Source: JABDPF01 sp036351575 (GTDB lineage Bacteria; Pseudomonadota; Gammaproteobacteria; Xanthomonadales; SZUA-36). Taken from it: 26,375 nt of DNA. Location: the NCBI GenBank assembly GCA_036351575.1, contig JAZBPJ010000020.1, positions 1 to 26,375 on the forward strand, given 5' to 3'. The notes below the pieces were generated by a model. It searched no databases. It had not been told where the DNA came from and saw only the letters and a list, made by a program, of their open reading frames with translations. Each line of letters starts with the position of its first letter. Positions within the stretch are counted from its first letter, which is position 1. Made by a program: the position numbers and the translations under genes. Positions 1 to 7,149 of this stretch are shown here, in pieces.

Positions 1-3
1 CGG

Positions 4-2190
4 TCAGGCCTTGCGCAGCACCACGCCGGCCAGCGGCGGCAGGGTCAGGCACAGGCTGTGTTCGCGGCCGTTCATGCCGTGGTGCTCGGTGTACAGTTTT
101 TCGCGGTTGAGCAGGTTCGAGCCACCGTAGCCGCCGCCGTCCGAGTTGAACAGTTCCCAGTAGGCCCCTGCCTCGATCACCGGGATGCGATAATGGCTGC
201 GCACGACCGGCGTGAAATTCAGTACGACGATGAGGTCTTCTGACTCGCTGCGGCGCGCGAAGGCGATCACCGACTGCTCGCTGTCGTCGCCATTCAGCCA
301 CTCGAAACCGCGGTGGTCGGTATCCCAGGCATGAAACGCCGGGTGGTCGCCGTGCAGGCCGTTCAGGTCGCGCACCAGGCTCGACACGCCTTCGGCCATG
401 TATTCCCGGCTGCGCTCCCAGGGCAGCGCCGTTCCCGAGTTCCACTCGGTCGCCTGCGCGAACTCCCCGCCCATGAACAGCAGCTTCTTGCCCGGGTAAA
501 CCCACTGGTAGGTCAGCAGCAACCGCAGGTTGGCGAACTGCTGCCAGTCATCGCCCGGCATCTTCGAGAACAGGGATTTTTTCAGGTGCACGACTTCATC
601 GTGCGACAGCGGCAGCATGAAGTTCTCGTCGAAGGCGTACAGGGGGCCGAAGGTCAGCAGGTTCTGGTGGTACTTGCGGTGCACCGGTTCTTTCTTGAAG
701 TACTCCAGCGTGTCGTTCATCCAGCCCATGTTCCACTTGAGCCCGAAACCCAGCCCGCCCGAAGATGTCGGCTGCGTGACGCCCGGCCAGGCGGTCGACT
801 CCTCGGCGATGGTCACGCAGCCCGGGCACTCGTGCCCGACGGCCTCGTTGAACTTGCGCAGGAACTCGATCGCCTCGATGTTCTCGTTGCCGCCGTGCAC
901 GTTGGGAATCCACTCGCCGTCCTTGCGCCCGAAATCCAGGTACAGCATCGAGGCCACCGCATCCACGCGCAGGCCGTCGAGGTGGAACTCTTTGAGCCAG
1001 TAGATCGCATTGGAAATCAGGAAGCTCTGGATTTCGTTGCGCTCGTAGTTGAACACCAGCGTGCCCCACTCCGGGTGGCCGGCCTTGATTCCGCAATGGT
1101 ATTCATACAGCGCACTGCCGTCGAAATTGGCCAGCGCGTGACCGTCACGCGGAAAATGCGCCGGCACCCAGTCGAGGATTACGCCAATTCCGTTCTGGTG
1201 AAAGTGGTCGACGAACCAGCGGAAATCGTCCGGCGAACCAAAGCGGCTGGTGGGCGAGAAATAACCCGTCGTCTGGTAGCCCCAGGACTCGTCCAGCGGG
1301 TGTTCCGTGATCGGCAACAGCTCGATGTGCGTAAAACCCAGGTGCTTGACGTAAGCGCAAAGCTCCTCGGCCATGCGCCGGTAGCCCATGAAGCTGCCGT
1401 CCTCGTTGCGGCGCCAGGAGCCGGCATGAACCTCGTACACCGACATCGGCTTCGCGTGCCAGCCGCCCGCCGCCTTTTCATTTTCCCAGTGCCCGTCCCG
1501 CCACTCGTGGCGCGGTGCGCCGGTGATGATACTGGCGGTGCCGGGGCGGTACTCGGTGGCGCGCGCGAAGGGATCGGAGCGGACGTGCAGTTCACCGGAT
1601 TCCGCGTTGCGTATTTCGAAACGGTAGTGCCCTTCGTGTATGTCCGGAACGAACAGCTCCCAGATGCCCTGGTCGGCATGAAAACGCATCGCGTGGAAGC
1701 GCCCGTCCCACTCGTTGAAATCGCCGATGACGCTGACGCGCTGGGCATTGGGCGCCCAGACCGAGAACAGCGTGCCGGCGACGCCGTTCACCTCATGGGG
1801 GCGTGCGCCGAGCAAGCGGTGGGCGTAACGGTGATGACCGAAATTGAACGCAGCCATCTCGTCGGTGCCGAGCTGCACGCCGAAGGCATAGGGGTCGTGG
1901 CGCGTAAAACGGACACCGTAATCGGTCTCGCGCAGAATCTCGTAGTGCTCCGGAATTTCACCCGGTTCAGCCCGGTATTCGAACAGGTCGCTACCCGGCA
2001 CACGCTGCATCGGCCTGCTTTCGTCCACCAGCCATAAATTCAGCGTGCGCGGCTGGAAACAGCGGATCACCTCGCCCCCGGACACCACGTGCCGTCCCAG
2101 CACCGAAAACGGATCGCCGTGGCGGCCCTCGGCCAGGTCCACGACGTGTCCCGAGGAGGCGTCCAGTGTGAATGATTTGCCCGGGGTCAT
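4..2190 (-). CDS. glgB: 1,4-alpha-glucan branching enzyme
   Basis: Cytoplasmic GH13 enzyme that cuts alpha-1,4 glucan chains and re-attaches them through alpha-1,6 bonds to branch glycogen. The chosen ATG at 2190 gives 728 residues, the length of E. coli GlgB; the frame stays open to an upstream ATG at 2247, but that would add an unlikely 19-residue tail. The N-terminus carries the GDPFSVLGRH motif of the family, followed by a CBM48-like beta domain (FSVWAPNAQRVSVIGDFN) and the catalytic barrel. The GH13 catalytic residues are all present: nucleophile Asp410 (GLRVDAVASM), acid Glu463 (TIAEEST) and Asp531 (LSHDEV), each five residues beyond the E. coli numbering. It diverges from glgC across about 100 bp, so the pair may share a control region. 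No strong Shine-Dalgarno is seen. Confidence 0.97.
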   Translation of the reverse strand: MTPGKSFTLDASSGHVVDLAEGRHGDPFSVLGRHVVSGGEVIRCFQPRTLNLWLVDESRPMQRVPGSDLFEYRAEPGEIPEHYEILRETDYGVRFTRHDPYAFGVQLGTDEMAAFNFGHHRYAHRLLGARPHEVNGVAGTLFSVWAPNAQRVSVIGDFNEWDGRFHAMRFHADQGIWELFVPDIHEGHYRFEIRNAESGELHVRSDPFARATEYRPGTASIITGAPRHEWRDGHWENEKAAGGWHAKPMSVYEVHAGSWRRNEDGSFMGYRRMAEELCAYVKHLGFTHIELLPITEHPLDESWGYQTTGYFSPTSRFGSPDDFRWFVDHFHQNGIGVILDWVPAHFPRDGHALANFDGSALYEYHCGIKAGHPEWGTLVFNYERNEIQSFLISNAIYWLKEFHLDGLRVDAVASMLYLDFGRKDGEWIPNVHGGNENIEAIEFLRKFNEAVGHECPGCVTIAEESTAWPGVTQPTSSGGLGFGLKWNMGWMNDTLEYFKKEPVHRKYHQNLLTFGPLYAFDENFMLPLSHDEVVHLKKSLFSKMPGDDWQQFANLRLLLTYQWVYPGKKLLFMGGEFAQATEWNSGTALPWERSREYMAEGVSSLVRDLNGLHGDHPAFHAWDTDHRGFEWLNGDDSEQSVIAFARRSESEDLIVVLNFTPVVRSHYRIPVIEAGAYWELFNSDGGGYGGSNLLNREKLYTEHHGMNGREHSLCLTLPPLAGVVLRKA

Positions 2191-2254
2191 GATGAGCGCG
2201 TTTTTTTCGTAATAGACACTGATTTGTACCCATGAACTGCGTATCATAAATGGT

Positions 2255-2281
2255 ACAGGATTGCGGGATTGTCAGACAGGA
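2255..2281 (+). promoter_or_regulatory. glgC leader with paired ACAGGA motifs, candidate CsrA/RsmA site
   Basis: The 5' leader of glgC holds ACAGGA twice, at 2255-2260 and 2276-2281, with another GGA at 2266-2268. The second motif overlaps the Shine-Dalgarno AGGAG (2278-2282), nine bases before the ATG. In E. coli, CsrA represses glgC by binding GGA motifs in the leader, one of them on the Shine-Dalgarno. The motifs are seen directly; CsrA binding here is inference, and no csrA gene lies in the window. Confidence 0.35.
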
Positions 2282-2291
2282 GAAAGAAAGC

Positions 2292-3542
2292 ATGATTCCG
2301 AGGAAGTCGGGGCGTTTCGTCAGCCGCCTGACCCGAAGCACGATGGCAATGATCATGGCGGGAGGACGCGGTTCCCGGCTCGAAGACCTGACGGCAATCC
2401 GCGCCAAGCCGGCCACGCCGTTCGGCGGCAAGTTCCGCATTATCGACTTTCCGCTCTCCAACTGCGTCAACTCGGGCATTCGCCAGGTGTTCATCCTCAC
2501 CCAGTACAAGGCCCACTCGCTGATCCAGCACGTCAACCGCGGCTGGGGCTACCTGCGCGGCGAATTCGGCGAGTTCATCCAGATCATTCCGGCCCAGCAG
2601 CAGTTGGGCGAGCATTGGTACCAGGGCACCGCCGACTGCATTTACCAGAACATCAACGAGATCCGCGAGCATGGCCCGCAGCACGTCCTGATCCTCGCCG
2701 GTGACCACATCTACAAGATGGACTACGGCCCGATGATCGCGGCGCACAGTGAAAGCAAGGCGGACGCCACGGTTGGCGTGATCCGCGTGCCGCTGCACGA
2801 GGCGACCGGTTTCGGCGTGCTGTCCATCGACAAGGACAACCGCGTCAAGAGCTTCGCGGAAAAACCGGTCAATCCCGAGCCGGTGCCCGGCAACCCGGAT
2901 GCCGCCATGGCCTCGATGGGCATCTACGTGTTTGACCGGGAGTTCCTGATCGACGTACTGCAGAAGGACGCGGCCAACCCGGAATCGACGCGCGACTTCG
3001 GCCACGACATCATTCCGTCCCTGATCGAAAGCCACCGCGTGTTCGCCTACCCCTTCCAGGACGTCAAGACCCGGGCCCAGAGCTACTGGCGCGACGTCGG
3101 AACCGTGGACGCTTACTTTCGGGCGAACCTCGAACTCGTCTCGGTACGGCCCGAGCTGAACCTCTACGATGAAAACTGGCCGATCTGGACCTACCAGGAG
3201 CAGCTGCCGCCCGCCAAGTTCGTGCTCGACGACTCGGGACGCATCGGCATGGCGACCAACTCGATGGTTTCCGGCGGCTGCATCGTGTCCGGTGCTTACG
3301 TCAAGCAGTCGCTGCTGTTCTCCAGCGTGACCGTGGACGAAGGCAGCGAACTGATCCAGACCGTGGTTCTGCCGCAGGTGAAGATCGGCAAAAACTGCCG
3401 CATCACCCGCGCGATCATCGACAAGCGCTGCGTGATCCCGGACGGCACCGTGATCGGCGAAAACCACGCCGAGGACGCCAGGCGGTTCAAGGTCACGCCC
3501 GAAGGCGTCGTGCTGGTTTGTCCGCACATGCTGGATCAGTAA
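2292..3542 (+). CDS. glgC: glucose-1-phosphate adenylyltransferase (ADP-glucose pyrophosphorylase)
   Basis: Makes ADP-glucose from ATP and glucose-1-phosphate, the committed step of bacterial glycogen synthesis. The ATG at 2292 follows a clear AGGAG at 2278-2282 and gives 416 residues; the frame is open upstream to 2250 but that start lacks such a site. The nucleotidyl-transferase signature MAGGRGSRL (residues 22-30) leads into RAKPATPFGGKFRIIDFPLS, and Lys39 aligns with the allosteric activator lysine of E. coli GlgC. YWRDVGTVDAYF and the C-terminal left-handed beta-helix (VSGGCIVSGAYV, VVLPQVKIGKNC, AIIDKRCVIPDG) are typical. It is divergent from glgB. Post-transcriptional control through the leader GGA motifs is possible. 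A palindromic repeat begins at its stop codon. Confidence 0.97.
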   Translation: MIPRKSGRFVSRLTRSTMAMIMAGGRGSRLEDLTAIRAKPATPFGGKFRIIDFPLSNCVNSGIRQVFILTQYKAHSLIQHVNRGWGYLRGEFGEFIQIIPAQQQLGEHWYQGTADCIYQNINEIREHGPQHVLILAGDHIYKMDYGPMIAAHSESKADATVGVIRVPLHEATGFGVLSIDKDNRVKSFAEKPVNPEPVPGNPDAAMASMGIYVFDREFLIDVLQKDAANPESTRDFGHDIIPSLIESHRVFAYPFQDVKTRAQSYWRDVGTVDAYFRANLELVSVRPELNLYDENWPIWTYQEQLPPAKFVLDDSGRIGMATNSMVSGGCIVSGAYVKQSLLFSSVTVDEGSELIQTVVLPQVKIGKNCRITRAIIDKRCVIPDGTVIGENHAEDARRFKVTPEGVVLVCPHMLDQ

Positions 3543-3566
3543 AACCGGGGTCAGAGCGGCTCAGCT
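3541..3566 (+). repeat. half copy of the GGGGTCAGAG palindromic repeat
   Basis: AAAACCGGGGTCAGAG followed by CGGCTCAGCT matches the left flank and left arm of the 31-bp palindrome described at 3568-3604, but there is no right arm. It overlaps the last two bases of glgC and starts 27 bp before the left flank of the complete copy. Confidence 0.75.
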
Positions 3567-3567
3567 A

Positions 3568-3604
3568 AAAACCGGGGTCAGAGTAGCTGAGCTACTCTGA
3601 CCCC
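3568..3604 (+). repeat. complete copy of the GGGGTCAGAG palindromic repeat (REP-like)
   Basis: The flank AAAACC is followed by a perfect inverted repeat: 15-base arm GGGGTCAGAGTAGCT (3574-3588), one central base, and its exact complement (3590-3604). Transcribed, it would make a very stable hairpin. Related copies occur at 6280-6316, 22748-22784, 25411-25447 and 26353-26375, all with the A-rich CC flank on the left. It lies between glgC and the Shine-Dalgarno of the next gene. The pattern resembles REP elements moved by Y1 (RAYT) transposases; no such transposase is in the window. Confidence 0.9.
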
Positions 3605-3629
3605 ATGTTTTGTTTTCCAGGAGTCTTTT

Positions 3630-4052
3630 ATGCTCTACCGACCCATTCTGCTGCCCTTGCTCGCCATGGTCGGGCTGACCTTCGGAGTCTGGTTCTACCT
3701 GTTTGCGCGCCGCATCCCGGAAATTTTCAAAAAGAGGATCGACGTGCGCAAACTCAAAGACCGCGCCGAGGCGCACGCCCTGCTGCCGGCGTCGGCGGCG
3801 GCGTCGAATAACCTCAAGAACCTGTTCGAACTGCCGGTACTGTTCTACGTCGCCGTGCTGCTGTCCATGGTCCTGCTGATCCAGGACCCGTTGCTGGTCT
3901 GGCTTTGCTGGGCATTCGTCGGCCTGCGCGCGGCGCACAGCCTGATCCACTGCAGCTACAACGACGTCAACCACCGCTTTGCCGCCTACGTGGCCAGCTG
4001 CCTTGTGCTGCTGCTGATCTGGGTGCGGCTGGGCAGCTGGATGGTTCTTTAG
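3630..4052 (+). CDS. MAPEG-family integral membrane protein
   Basis: A 140-residue protein with about four hydrophobic segments: residues 2-25, 66-88, 88-106 and 118-138. The conserved MAPEG core is visible: NLKNLFELPVLFYV, then RAAHSLIHCSYNDVNHRFAAY. Members include eukaryotic microsomal glutathione transferases and leukotriene C4 synthase; most bacterial members have no proven substrate, so only the family is assigned. AGGAG at 3619-3623 sits six bases before the ATG. The repeat hairpin at 3568-3604 lies just upstream, so the gene may be transcriptionally separated from glgC. It converges with ung across a repeat-filled gap. Confidence 0.88.
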   Translation: MLYRPILLPLLAMVGLTFGVWFYLFARRIPEIFKKRIDVRKLKDRAEAHALLPASAAASNNLKNLFELPVLFYVAVLLSMVLLIQDPLLVWLCWAFVGLRAAHSLIHCSYNDVNHRFAAYVASCLVLLLIWVRLGSWMVL

Positions 4053-4066
4053 AAACCTGGGCTCAC

Positions 4067-4464
4067 GTCATCCTGAACTTGATTCAGGATCTTCTTTGTC
4101 GTGGGGGAAGATTCCGGATAACGGCTGCGCCGTTTCCGGAATGACGGTGTCAATAGTGCTGCGCCGTTTCCGGAATGACGGTCTCAATCGTGCTGCGCCG
4201 TTGCCGTAATAACGATACTTAGTCTGTCATCCTGAACTTGATTCAGGATCTTCTTTGTCGTGGGGGAAGATTCCGGATAACGGCTGCGCCGTTTCCGGAA
4301 TGACGGTGTCAATAGTGCTGCGCCGTTGCCGGAATAACGATACTTAGTCTGTCATCCTGAACTTGATTCAGGATCTTCTTTGTCGTGGGGAAGATTCCGG
4401 ATAACGGCTGCGCCGTTTCCGGAATGACGGTCTCAATCGTGCTGCGCCGTTTCCGGAATGACGG
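4067..4464. repeat. array of three composite repeats with internal hairpins
   Basis: This explains the gap of about 420 bp between the convergent MAPEG gene and ung. Three copies begin with GTCATCCTGAACTTGATTC at 4067, 4226 and 4351, spaced 159 and 125 bp apart. The 34-bp spacing difference equals one extra subunit (TGCTGCGCCGTTTCCGGAAT plus GACGG and a short linker). Each copy contains a short palindrome (ATCCTGAA...TTCAGGAT) and a longer hairpin with arms ATTCCGGA-T-AACGGC and GCCGTT-TCCGGAAT around TGC. No coding signal is seen. The array ends nine bases before the ung stop codon. Confidence 0.9.
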
Positions 4465-4472
4465 TGCTGCCG

Positions 4473-5153
4473 TCACGCCCACTTGATGGCTTCCATGCCG
4501 TGCTTTTCCAGCCAGGCGTTCGCCTTGCTGAAGTGCCGGCAGCCGAAGAACCCGCGGTGCGCTGAGAGCGGCGAAGGATGGGGCGCGGTCAGCACCAGGT
4601 GGCGCCCGCGGTCGATCATCTCGCCCTTTTTCATCGCGTAGGCGCCCCATAGCAGGAACACGAGGTTTTCCCGTCCGTCGTTCAGTTCGCACACCACGCG
4701 GTCCGTGAAGCGTTCCCAGCCCTTGCCCCGGTGCGCGCTGGCCTGGCCGCGCTCCACCGTCAGCACCGCGTTGAGCAGCAGCACGCCCTGCTCGGCCCAG
4801 GATTGCAGGTTGCCGTGCGGCGGGGGCTTCAAACCGAGATCATCACCGATTTCCCTGTAGATATTGACCAGCGACGGCGGCACCTGCACCCCCTCGGGCA
4901 CGGAAAAACACAGGCCATGCGCCTGCCCGGGGCCGTGGTAGGGGTCCTGCCCGAAAATCACCACCCGCACGCGATCAAACGGGGTCGAGTCCAGCGCGTT
5001 GAAAATCTGGCTGCCGGGAGGATATATCGTCGCGCCCCGGCGCTTCCGCTCCAGCAGGAAAGCGCGCAGTTCGGACATGTACGGCTGTGAAAATTCGTCC
5101 CCCAGTCGCTTTTTCCACGAGTTTTCGAGCTTGATTTCCCTTTGCTGTTCCAT
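4473..5153 (-). CDS. ung: uracil-DNA glycosylase, family 1
   Basis: Removes uracil from DNA to start base-excision repair in the cytoplasm. The 226 residues match the usual family length. The water-activating loop GQDPYHGPGQAHGL is intact with catalytic Asp70, followed by uracil-binding and Ser-Pro loop elements (CFSVPEG, PPSLVNIYREI), LLLNAVLTVE, and the Leu intercalation loop HPSPLSAHRGFFG with catalytic His192. The gene starts about 100 bp from the divergent reductase gene and ends against the repeat array at 4067-4464. Identity is certain from the motifs. Confidence 0.97.
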   Translation of the reverse strand: MEQQREIKLENSWKKRLGDEFSQPYMSELRAFLLERKRRGATIYPPGSQIFNALDSTPFDRVRVVIFGQDPYHGPGQAHGLCFSVPEGVQVPPSLVNIYREIGDDLGLKPPPHGNLQSWAEQGVLLLNAVLTVERGQASAHRGKGWERFTDRVVCELNDGRENLVFLLWGAYAMKKGEMIDRGRHLVLTAPHPSPLSAHRGFFGCRHFSKANAWLEKHGMEAIKWA

Positions 5154-5254
5154 GAGGCTAGGCTACACAGTTTCAATTCGCCGCGACCGGCCCAACTTAG
5201 CAGATCACGAGGTCGCGCAAAACCGGCGGCAGCAATCAAACAGGTGAACACACA

Positions 5255-6298
5255 GTGACACACGAAACGGACATCGTCATCGTCGGCGCAGGCCCCAGCG
5301 GGCTGTTCCAGGTTTTTGAACTCGGCCTGCTCGATATCCGCGCGCACGTCGTGGACTCGCTCAAGCAGGTCGGCGGGCAGTTGGCGGAGCTTTATCCCGA
5401 TAAACCGATCTACGATATTCCGGCCTACCCGGTGGTCGGCGCCCAGGAACTGGTCGATCGGCTCATGGAACAGATCGAGCCGTTCAACCCGACCTTTCAC
5501 CTCGGTCAGATGGTCGCTTCGCTGGAAGCGCAGGAGAACGGTCGGTTCCTGCTGGAGACCACGGCCGGAACGCGTTTCGACACGGCGACCGTCGTGCTCG
5601 CCGCCGGGCTCGGCGCCTTTCAGCCGCGCCGCCTGCGTGCCCCCGGCGCCGAGAGCTTTGAAGGAAAAAACATTCACTATGCCGTGCGCGACCCGGACCG
5701 GTTCGCCGGTAAAAAACTGGTAATCCTGGGCGGCGGCGATTCCGCACTGGACTGGACCCTGGAACTGCAACCCAAGGCGGAGCACATCACCCTGGTGCAC
5801 CGCCGCGACGCGTACCGGGCACAGCCTGCGTCCGTCTCGCGCATGAAAGAACTGGCAGCCGGCGAAGGCCTGCGGGAAATCCAGGGCAACGTGCGCGCGG
5901 TGTTCGAAGCCGACGGTGCGCTTGGCGGCGTGGAGATCATCGGGCCGGACGGAGAAACGTCGCGGGTCGAGGCCGACGATGTGCTGGTTTTCTGGGGACT
6001 GTCTCCGAACCTGGGGCCGATCGCGGACTGGGAACTGGAGATCGAGCGACGCCAGATACCGGTCGATACCGAGAAATTCCAGACCAGCGTGCCCGGTATT
6101 TTCGCCGTCGGCGATATCAACACCTACCCGGGCAAGAAGAAACTCATCCTCAGCGGCTTCCACGAGGCCGCCCTCGCCGCCTACGGGGTGCAGGCGCACC
6201 TGAGACCCGAGGAGAAAGTGCGCGTGCAGTACACCACCACCAGCCCGCTGATGCACGAACGGCTGGGGCTCAACAAGGAAAAACCGGGGTCAGAGTAA
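5255..6298 (+). CDS. thioredoxin-reductase-like ferredoxin/flavodoxin--NADP+ reductase
   Basis: A two-domain FAD/NAD(P) flavoprotein of 347 residues. The FAD Rossmann motif IVGAGPSGLFQVFELG is at the N-terminus, the pyridine-nucleotide motif VILGGGDSALDW is in the middle, and the late FAD motif GIFAVGDINTYPGKKKL ends the fold. It lacks the CxxC redox pair of thioredoxin reductase, which places it with YumC-type ferredoxin-NADP reductases that move electrons between NADPH and ferredoxin or flavodoxin. The start is GTG at 5255, with AGGTG about ten bases upstream. The last residues, KPGSE, and the stop codon are encoded by a palindromic repeat (6280-6316), so the native C-terminus has been replaced or extended by repeat sequence. 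The physiological partner cannot be read from context. Confidence 0.92.
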   Translation: MTHETDIVIVGAGPSGLFQVFELGLLDIRAHVVDSLKQVGGQLAELYPDKPIYDIPAYPVVGAQELVDRLMEQIEPFNPTFHLGQMVASLEAQENGRFLLETTAGTRFDTATVVLAAGLGAFQPRRLRAPGAESFEGKNIHYAVRDPDRFAGKKLVILGGGDSALDWTLELQPKAEHITLVHRRDAYRAQPASVSRMKELAAGEGLREIQGNVRAVFEADGALGGVEIIGPDGETSRVEADDVLVFWGLSPNLGPIADWELEIERRQIPVDTEKFQTSVPGIFAVGDINTYPGKKKLILSGFHEAALAAYGVQAHLRPEEKVRVQYTTTSPLMHERLGLNKEKPGSE

Positions 6299-6316
6299 GT
6301 TACTTACTCTGACCCT
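6280..6316 (+). repeat. palindromic repeat copy at the 3' end of the NADP reductase gene
   Basis: The flank AAAACC is followed by arms GGGTCAGAGTAAGT (6287-6300) and ACTTACTCTGACCC (6302-6315) around one base, with an outer G/T mismatch. The inner arm bases differ from the other copies (AAGT for AGCT), yet both arms changed together so pairing is kept. The TAA in the left arm (6296-6298) is the stop codon of the reductase. Confidence 0.9.
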
Positions 6317-6335
6317 AGGACCGTTGGAAGATCCC

Positions 6336-6479
6336 GGATATTCGCCTGCGGCGAATTCCGGGATGACGGTTGAATATTCGCCTGCGGCGAATTCCGGGAT
6401 GACGGTTGGATATTCGCCTGCGGCGAATTCCGGGATGACGGTTGGATATTCGCCTGCGGCGAATTCCGGGATGACGTCG
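6336..6479. repeat. four tandem 36-bp repeats, each with a hairpin
   Basis: Units begin at 6336, 6372, 6408 and 6444 with a period of exactly 36 bp. Each contains the perfect hairpin ATTCGCC-TGC-GGCGAAT followed by TCCGGGATGACG. In the first unit the outer arm ATCCCGGA also pairs with TCCGGGAT, giving a longer interrupted stem. The period is a multiple of three, so repeated peptides appear in several frames, but they look incidental. The array occupies the gap between two convergent genes. It is not a CRISPR, since there are no unique spacers. Confidence 0.93.
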
Positions 6480-6495
6480 AACACCCCGGTCACCC

Positions 6496-7098
6496 TCACG
6501 GCCGGGGTTCGATGTACAGCTGCTCGGCGTAGAAGAGTTCGCAGGAACCGCCGCCGGTGTCCTGCCGCGTAAGCGAGGTGCGCCAGCGGAAGCCGTCGTC
6601 CCGGTCGACGTCGACCAGGTAGCCGTGCGCCTCGATGACGTCGCCGACGCGAATGTCGTCCAGCTTGTCGCGTATCCGGTCGTCCGCCGGAATGAAATGC
6701 ACGTTGGCGCTGCTGCCGATGATTTCCGCATCGCTGATCGGCGCCGGGTGCTCGTAGCGCGTGTAGTACCAGCGCCCGCTCTGGCGGATGGCAATGCGAT
6801 CGAGCACCGCCTGGTCGGACATGGCGCGCCAGCCCAGTGCGAGATCGACCGGTGACAGGTCGGCTTCATCGCCCATGAAGTAGTTTTCCCGCGACAGCAC
6901 CCGGGCCCGGATACCGTAACTGGCCCGGGGCGTGAGGGTAAAGCGCTCCACGGCGAACGGTTCCGGCGCGGCCAGGTTCAACTGCCTGGGCATTTCCGTA
7001 ACCAGCACACCCGGCGGGTGCTCGATGGCCCGCTGCTCCCAGTTCCTGATCAGCAGCACCGCGAGCAAAACAAGCAAAATGTAAAGCGCATTCCTCAT
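6496..7098 (-). CDS. single-TM anchored protein of unknown function
   Basis: About 200 residues from the ATG at 7098. The start is placed here because MRNALYILLVLLAVLLIRNW forms an immediate signal anchor, whereas the longer open frame to 7224 would run across the divergent ABC-F start. After the membrane segment the protein is soluble and probably periplasmic. Conspicuous stretches are LTPRASYGIRARVLSRENYF, DLALGWRAMSD, QSGRWYYTRYEHP, SSANVHFIPAD and SLTRQDTGGGSCELFY. I recall similar proteins annotated only as hypothetical in Gammaproteobacteria; no enzymatic motif is evident. It is divergent from the ABC-F gene by 51 bp. An imperfect hairpin (6478-6489 with 6502-6511) overlaps its last codons. 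Confidence 0.8.
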   Translation of the reverse strand: MRNALYILLVLLAVLLIRNWEQRAIEHPPGVLVTEMPRQLNLAAPEPFAVERFTLTPRASYGIRARVLSRENYFMGDEADLSPVDLALGWRAMSDQAVLDRIAIRQSGRWYYTRYEHPAPISDAEIIGSSANVHFIPADDRIRDKLDDIRVGDVIEAHGYLVDVDRDDGFRWRTSLTRQDTGGGSCELFYAEQLYIEPRP

Positions 7099-7110
7099 GG
7101 TTCTGCGGCT

Positions 7111-7116
7111 TATAAT
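7111..7116 (+). promoter_or_regulatory. possible -10 box for the ABC-F gene
   Basis: A perfect TATAAT lies 34 bases before the GTG start at 7150, in the 51-bp gap between divergent genes. No good -35 hexamer is visible 16-18 bases upstream, so this is only a weak promoter call. Confidence 0.3.
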
Positions 7117-7149
7117 AGCTCCCTTCAAACGATCCGCCGCCAAAAATTC

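Noticed and set aside
313..2037. 574-codon open frame antisense to glgB
   Set aside because: Shadow of a complete GH13 gene; no domain or ribosome-binding site.
2244..3527. 427-codon open frame antisense to glgC
   Set aside because: Shadow of an intact ADP-glucose pyrophosphorylase gene.
3561..3974. Minus-strand open frame over the MAPEG gene
   Set aside because: Shadow of the MAPEG gene whose end reads through the palindrome; no features of its own.
6336..6479. CRISPR array
   Set aside because: Units are directly adjacent with no unique spacers, and no cas genes are present.
6478..6511. Terminator for the one-TM protein gene
   Set aside because: A ten-pair hairpin with a two-base bulge exists but overlaps the last codons and no T-tract follows on the minus strand.
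6324..6572. Open frames coding a 12-residue repeat peptide over the 36-bp array
   Set aside because: Explained by the repeat period being a multiple of three; no Shine-Dalgarno and the palindromic structure accounts for the sequence.
7018..7149. Upstream extension of the ABC-F protein
   Set aside because: It overlaps the start of the divergent gene, and the family's typical N-terminus begins at the GTG at 7150.
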